Assembly (NCBI GenBank): GCA_903828785.1
Contig: CAIKNP010000022.1
Coordinates: forward strand, 1 to 64,000
Direction: 5' to 3'
Length of the DNA stretch: 64,000 nt
Source of the DNA: an uncultured Actinomycetes bacterium
GTDB lineage: Bacteria; Actinomycetota; Acidimicrobiia; Acidimicrobiales; RAAP-2
Shown here: positions 60,300 to 64,000 of the stretch, piece by piece
Layout: every line of letters begins with the position of its first letter
Position numbering within the stretch: position 1 is the stretch's first letter
Program-made: the position numbers and the translations under genes
Notes under the pieces: generated by a model
The model's database searches: none
Told to the model about the DNA's origin: nothing
The model's input: the letters and a program-made list of their open reading frames with translations, nothing else

Positions 60300-60968
60300 A
60301 TGAGTGCCGACGAAATCGACCCGCGCGTACTGCCCCACAAACGTCACCCCCTAAAGACGCCGCCTTTTCTCATCATTATGGCGGTTATCCAGGTCATCAA
60401 TTTTCTCATCACCAAGCGAGTCCACTTTGCGACGTCGTCGAGTTCGGTCACCGGCCACGTCATTAGGGTCGTCTCCCAAAGTGCCGACTACACCTTCTGG
60501 ATCATGTTTGCCATCACCTTAATTATGGCGGTGGTGTATCGCGGTGGCATGCCTAAGCACGAACCAAAACTGCTCACCGCGTACCTCTCGGTCGCAACCC
60601 TGGCCCTGATGGGGAACATTGCGATTCTCACCTTCACCGGTGATCATTTCAATACCCAGAGTCAAGCCGCACTCATCGTTGATTTGGGTCTCTTGTTCAG
60701 CAATTCGACCTTGGTATTTTCCCTCTGGTACCAACTCTTCGACCACTACCTCTTGGTTTCCGCCTTCGACTTTCCCGTCGACGTCCTCGATCCTGACGCT
60801 CCCCCACGCTGGGTGGACTACCTCTTTTTGAGTTTCAACACCATGACCACCTTTGGGCCAACGACCGAGGGCATACGCCGACGTCCGGTGAAAGTGGTGA
60901 TGATGATTCAGACCACCATGTCCCTCACGGTGCTCATCGTTCTGGTCGCCAAAATCATTAAGAGTTGA
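60300..60968 (+). CDS. Six-helix membrane protein with channel-like C-terminus
   Basis: This 222-residue protein has about five or six hydrophobic segments. Its C-terminal part, YLFLSFNTMTTFGPTTEGIR followed by a final helix, looks like a two-helix K+ channel pore, but the filter is TMTTFGPT rather than TVGYGD, so conduction is doubtful. The family (DUF1345-like layout) is not certain. It is divergent from TMEM175 across 141 bases with TAGAGT upstream. Confidence 0.6.
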   Translation: MSADEIDPRVLPHKRHPLKTPPFLIIMAVIQVINFLITKRVHFATSSSSVTGHVIRVVSQSADYTFWIMFAITLIMAVVYRGGMPKHEPKLLTAYLSVATLALMGNIAILTFTGDHFNTQSQAALIVDLGLLFSNSTLVFSLWYQLFDHYLLVSAFDFPVDVLDPDAPPRWVDYLFLSFNTMTTFGPTTEGIRRRPVKVVMMIQTTMSLTVLIVLVAKIIKS

Positions 60969-61419
60969 GCCTTCGGCATCAACGACCTCTTGGCGCAGCT
61001 CCAATCGTCGAAGGACCTCGCGGCGGACTCCCCAGCCCGGGGAAATTCTAGGTCAGTGAAGTGATTCGAGTGATATCCCTGAGCGGCGTACTGGGGCACG
61101 AGGCGGGCTCTTCGCGTGCGGCCAAGAGAACGCTGGGCAGAGCCATTGGGGGGTTCATTGTCACCCGCGCCCAATCGCTCCCACGAGGGAGAAACTGTCT
61201 TCGGGCCGAGACCCGTCCGGATGAATTCGTCACGCTCGCTTGTCCGCCAGCGCACTTCCCCGCAGCCCGACGGAGTGTTCGGTGAAAGGAGATGCCAACA
61301 TCAAGGGGGGCGTCTCACCACGGCGTCGCTGGAGAGCGACGCGCTCGTGATCCGAGCATGACACTGTCGTCGAATCTATCGCCCGAGTCAGCGACTGAGC
61401 CTGGGTTGTGCTCCCATAT
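60969..61419. other. Gene-free stretch
   Basis: About 450 bases between the channel-like gene and the hairpins below. Open frames here are short and have unsupported sequence. No RNA gene or repeat was recognised by eye. Confidence 0.5.
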
Positions 61420-61458
61420 GCGAAGAACTGGCGGAGAGATTCTCCGCCAGTTCTTCGC
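61420..61458 (-). terminator. 18-bp hairpin downstream of pstS
   Basis: Bases 61420-61437 pair with 61441-61458 as a perfect 18-bp stem with a three-base loop. It lies 70-100 bases past the pstS stop on the minus strand. No T-run follows, so factor-assisted termination or mRNA 3' stabilisation is possible. Confidence 0.5.
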
Positions 61459-61465
61459 TACTGAG

Positions 61466-61509
61466 GATGTCGACCAACGGCGAGACAATGCTCGTCGCTG
61501 GTCGACATC
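61466..61509 (-). terminator. Second hairpin downstream of pstS
   Basis: GATGTCGACCA (61466-61476) pairs with TGGTCGACATC (61499-61509), with CGAG/CTCG (81-84/91-94) inside. It is directly adjacent to the pstS stop and stands eight bases from the first hairpin. It probably stabilises or ends the pstS mRNA. Confidence 0.5.
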
Positions 61510-61526
61510 GCTATCAATCGTGGTAC

Positions 61527-62882
61527 TTAGTTCTGCTGGTTCAGCAGTTCGGTGCCGTTGTAGTTGACGGTGGCCAACTGGGCACGGGTGTAAGCAGCGG
61601 CGGCGGCGGGCAGTGGCACGTAGCCATTGGCCGCAGCGTCGAGGAGCTGAGCAACGTGTGATTCCCAGTCGAGGTACTTCACAACAGCCTCACCAGTGGC
61701 CTGGCTAGGCTGCGACTTCGCCACAATGGCCCACGAGTAGGTCGCGAGTGGCCAAGCGTCGTTTCCGGCCTGGAACACAATCGAGAAGTTCTCGGGGGTG
61801 ATGCTCGCGCTGGCCGCGGCGGCAGCCTTAGCGATGTAGCTGAGCATTCCCTGGCTGGTTGGGGTCAACCACTGGCCGTTCTTGTCCTGCAGCACCGCGG
61901 CGCTGATGGCAGCGTTACCGGGAATCAACAGGTAGCTGTACTCGACGTAGCCGATGGAACCAGGGGTGTTAACGATGTCCGAAGCCATGGCAGCGTTGTT
62001 CGAAGCACCCAAAATGTTGGAGGCTCCCCACTTGTTGCCGGTACCTTCCATCACGCTACCGCTGGGGCTGTGGCCACTGGCACCAGCCGCGTTCAGGTAG
62101 TCGGTGAAGGCGTAGGTGGTGCCGGAAGACGCGCTGCGGTACAAGACCTTGATCGTGTCAATGGCGGCGTTGGTGGTTCCCAGCGCGGCCAGCTTCTTGC
62201 CCAGTCCGACGCTTGGGCCACCGTTGGTAGCAACGATTCCAGCGTTCGACCACTTCGTGACGGTGCCATCGTAGATAGCGGCGATCTCGCCAGCCGTCAA
62301 ACGAACATTCTTCAGACCGGGGAGGTTGTAACCAACAACGGCGCCACCGAGAAGGTAGGGAACCTGAACAAAGTTGGCCGAGACTTCAGCCGAGGTGTTC
62401 GCAACTGTTCCACTGCTCGCCAGGGTACCAGCGGCGGCGGAAATGGGCTGGTCGGAGAAGCCAATGTTCAAGGTACCAGCCTCGATACCACTGCGACCAC
62501 CGCCCGAACCGGCGGCGGGGTAGCTGCTGAAGTTGGCGGCGGGGTAGGCCGTCGAACCAGTGGTGGTCACGCCGACGAGCGTCGCGTCAAAGGACGAGCC
62601 GTTGATGTTCAGCGTCGAGGCACCGTTGGGGACATTGAGGTCAATGTCACCGTTGTTACCGGTTCCCTGGAGCTGCGCCTGGGTAGGAACTCCCTTGGAG
62701 TACCCAGCAGGGCAAACGCCCGTGGACGAGGTCGTCGTCGACAGTTGGTCAGTCGTTTTACTGATCTTGTAGCAGTTAACCGTGGTGTTCGCCTTCGCAT
62801 TGGCGCTCGCGGGCAGGGTGCTAAGACCCAGCAGACCAACGCTCGCCATGCTGAATGCGACGGAAATCTTTAGAATTTTCAT
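61527..62882 (-). CDS. pstS: Phosphate-binding protein PstS-like (substrate-binding)
   Basis: This 451-residue exported protein has a signal peptide (KILKISVAFSMASVGLLGLS). The binding-protein fold has GGRSGIEAGTLNIGFSDQPI, VRLTAGEIAAIYDGTVTKWS, RSASSGTTYAFTDYLNAAG and GSIGYVEYSYLLIPGN, the PstS signatures (FSDxPI, RSxxSGTT). It binds phosphate for an ABC importer whose genes are not in the window. The ATG at 62882 starts the signal peptide; AGAGAGAAG precedes it. Confidence 0.85.
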   Translation of the reverse strand: MKILKISVAFSMASVGLLGLSTLPASANAKANTTVNCYKISKTTDQLSTTTSSTGVCPAGYSKGVPTQAQLQGTGNNGDIDLNVPNGASTLNINGSSFDATLVGVTTTGSTAYPAANFSSYPAAGSGGGRSGIEAGTLNIGFSDQPISAAAGTLASSGTVANTSAEVSANFVQVPYLLGGAVVGYNLPGLKNVRLTAGEIAAIYDGTVTKWSNAGIVATNGGPSVGLGKKLAALGTTNAAIDTIKVLYRSASSGTTYAFTDYLNAAGASGHSPSGSVMEGTGNKWGASNILGASNNAAMASDIVNTPGSIGYVEYSYLLIPGNAAISAAVLQDKNGQWLTPTSQGMLSYIAKAAAAASASITPENFSIVFQAGNDAWPLATYSWAIVAKSQPSQATGEAVVKYLDWESHVAQLLDAAANGYVPLPAAAAAYTRAQLATVNYNGTELLNQQN

Positions 62883-62960
62883 CTTCTTCTCTCTTGTGTA
62901 GGGGTTGTTGTTGTACTCATTGTTCCCTCCCCAGCCATGGGAAAGGAACATGAAATAACA

Positions 62961-63009
62961 CAGGTAACTTACGGTGCCGAAATGAACAGACCCTGACGGT
63001 CAGGTAACT
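62961..63009 (-). promoter_or_regulatory. Candidate regulatory direct repeat upstream of pstS
   Basis: AGTTACCTG occurs twice on the minus strand, at 62961-62969 and 63001-63009, 40 bases apart. The palindrome CCTGACGGTCAGG (62991-63003) sits at the second copy. They resemble actinobacterial PHO-box half sites (GTTCACC-like) only loosely, so phosphate control by PhoP is a guess. Confidence 0.35.
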
Positions 63010-63133
63010 CGCAGTAAATATTGTGTGAATTCTTGGCTAACTCTTTTTCGCACCACGCCCCTAGCTTCTCTTCACGATCAAGGCCCGGTTGCGATAAGCA
63101 ATGGCCGTCGAGTCGGGACTAGAGTCGCACGGT

Positions 63134-64000
63134 ATGAATAGAGATGGCTTCAAAAACGACCTATTCTTCAGCTGTGGGTTCTGTGGTGAAACCTTCGAAT
63201 TGGCGCTCGATCGAAGGAAATGCACCTGCGGCGGGGTACTCGACCTAAATTTCAAGGATCAGCCCTTCGCGCCCGACTTTAGGCAGCGACGTCCGGGGCT
63301 GGCTCGCTACCGCGAAGCACTGGCCGTGGAACCGGCACTTCTCGCCAGGGCCTCCTTGGATGCTTCACCGACGCCACTCGTGGAATTGGCGCCTGGTCTT
63401 CACGCCAAGTGTGACTTCGTCAGTCCATCGGGCTCATTCAAGGACCGAGGACAGCAGGTCTTAGTTGCCGTTGCGCTTGGGCTGGGAGCTTCTCGAGTCG
63501 TCATTGATTCCTCAGGTAATTCGGGGGCGGCCTGTGCCGCTCACTGCGCCAAGGTTGGCTTACCCTGCACCGTGGTCGTGCCGGACCACGCTCCCATGGC
63601 GAAATTACAACAATCACTTGGCTACGGTGCCAGCGTCGAATCGGCGACCGGCGGTCGGGCGGGGGCGACGGCCCTGGCGGCGTCCCTCGTAGACGAACCG
63701 GGCACCTTCTACGCCAGCCACTCCGAGAATCCCTTTTTTCTCGAGGGAACCAAGGCCTGGGCCTTTGAACTCTGGGAACAATTAGGTGACGCCCCGGCCG
63801 AAGTCGTGATCAGCCTCGGTAGTGGCACTTTATTTCTCGGCGCCTACGAAGGATTCCGTTACCTCATGCGACAGGGATACGCCACGCGAATACCGCGCAT
63901 GGTCGCAGTACAGGCCCAGGGATGGGCGCCGCTCGTGGGTGATTTGAGTCACGGCGACACCGCGCCATTGGCCGACGGGATTGCCATTGAAAATCCCCGA
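63134..64000 (+). CDS. Threonine synthase-like PLP enzyme (partial, runs off the window)
   Basis: The frame from the ATG at 63134 stays open to the last base (289 codons). It has an N-terminal zinc-ribbon-like FFSCGFCGETF...CTCGG, the PLP lysine motif SPSGSFKDRGQQ, and SSGNSGAACAAHCAKVGLPC. The Gly-rich phosphate loop is VVISLGSGTLFLG. These match threonine synthase and related PLP-fold II enzymes. The 3' end is missing. TAGAGT at 63120-63125 lies eight bases upstream. Confidence 0.85.
   Translation, partial: MNRDGFKNDLFFSCGFCGETFELALDRRKCTCGGVLDLNFKDQPFAPDFRQRRPGLARYREALAVEPALLARASLDASPTPLVELAPGLHAKCDFVSPSGSFKDRGQQVLVAVALGLGASRVVIDSSGNSGAACAAHCAKVGLPCTVVVPDHAPMAKLQQSLGYGASVESATGGRAGATALAASLVDEPGTFYASHSENPFFLEGTKAWAFELWEQLGDAPAEVVISLGSGTLFLGAYEGFRYLMRQGYATRIPRMVAVQAQGWAPLVGDLSHGDTAPLADGIAIENPR

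Noticed and set aside
1-64000. CRISPR arrays, rRNA, phage or integrative element boundaries
   Set aside because: No regularly spaced repeats, rRNA sequence, integrase or attachment-site duplication was seen; the tRNA-Gln/tRNA-Glu pair has no adjacent integrase.

Overview
This window reads as chromosomal DNA of a high-GC, free-living aerobic actinobacterium. The best guess is a relative of the Acidimicrobiia, but no rRNA or marker tree is available here, so the class is an inference. Supporting features are an F420-type luciferase-like oxidoreductase, a mycobacterial Sdh1-type succinate dehydrogenase anchor, the actinobacterial CtaF subunit, a proton-translocating transhydrogenase with a split alpha chain, and many GTG starts. 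Many plus-strand genes begin about 6-8 bases after a TANNNT -10-like hexamer, as expected for leaderless mRNAs.

Layout. 1-3.5 kb is an eroded zone: the right end of an IS3-type element, an amidase 3' fragment, a SufR-like regulator, a NERD helicase and a transposase remnant. 3.6-5.8 kb holds a PfkB sugar kinase and a ChrA transporter, with a long inverted repeat (possible structured RNA) between them. 5.8-12 kb (minus) is a complete, overlapping cytochrome c maturation operon ccmABCDEFGH plus a CcmI-like TPR protein. 12-28 kb carries housekeeping and accessory genes: gmd, a glycosyltransferase, TetR, acyl-CoA dehydrogenase, cold-shock protein, cysS, valS, hydrolase, LLM oxidoreductase, a peptidase E-like fusion, two rhodaneses, an amidase, and a ribbon-helix-helix/vWA pair behind a 29-bp palindrome. 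28.5-35.4 kb (minus) holds sdhCAB with an SCP2 protein and ctaC-ctaD-ctaF. 35.5-42.7 kb has tatA, azlCD, an enoyl-CoA hydratase, DedA, a DoxX-Rieske fusion and a damaged two-component system. 42.7-49.1 kb has pntAA-pntAB-pntB, ferredoxin, gltX, YdcF and two tRNAs (Gln-CUG, Glu-CUC). 49.2-64 kb has an aquaporin-arsC pair, xthA, tdh-kbl, transporters, an M17 peptidase, a truncated TehA, TMEM175, pstS and the start of a threonine synthase-like gene.

How the genes fit together. The ccm operon would mature c-type cytochromes for a respiratory chain represented here by Sdh, an aa3-type oxidase and the DoxX-Rieske protein. The transhydrogenase couples NAD(P)H to proton motive force. The most striking feature is a cluster of lesions between 33 and 42 kb. 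ctaD has an in-frame TAA, the response regulator has two single-base frameshifts, and its sensor kinase has an in-frame TGA where Trp is expected. These are either real decay, sequencing error, or (less likely) recoding.
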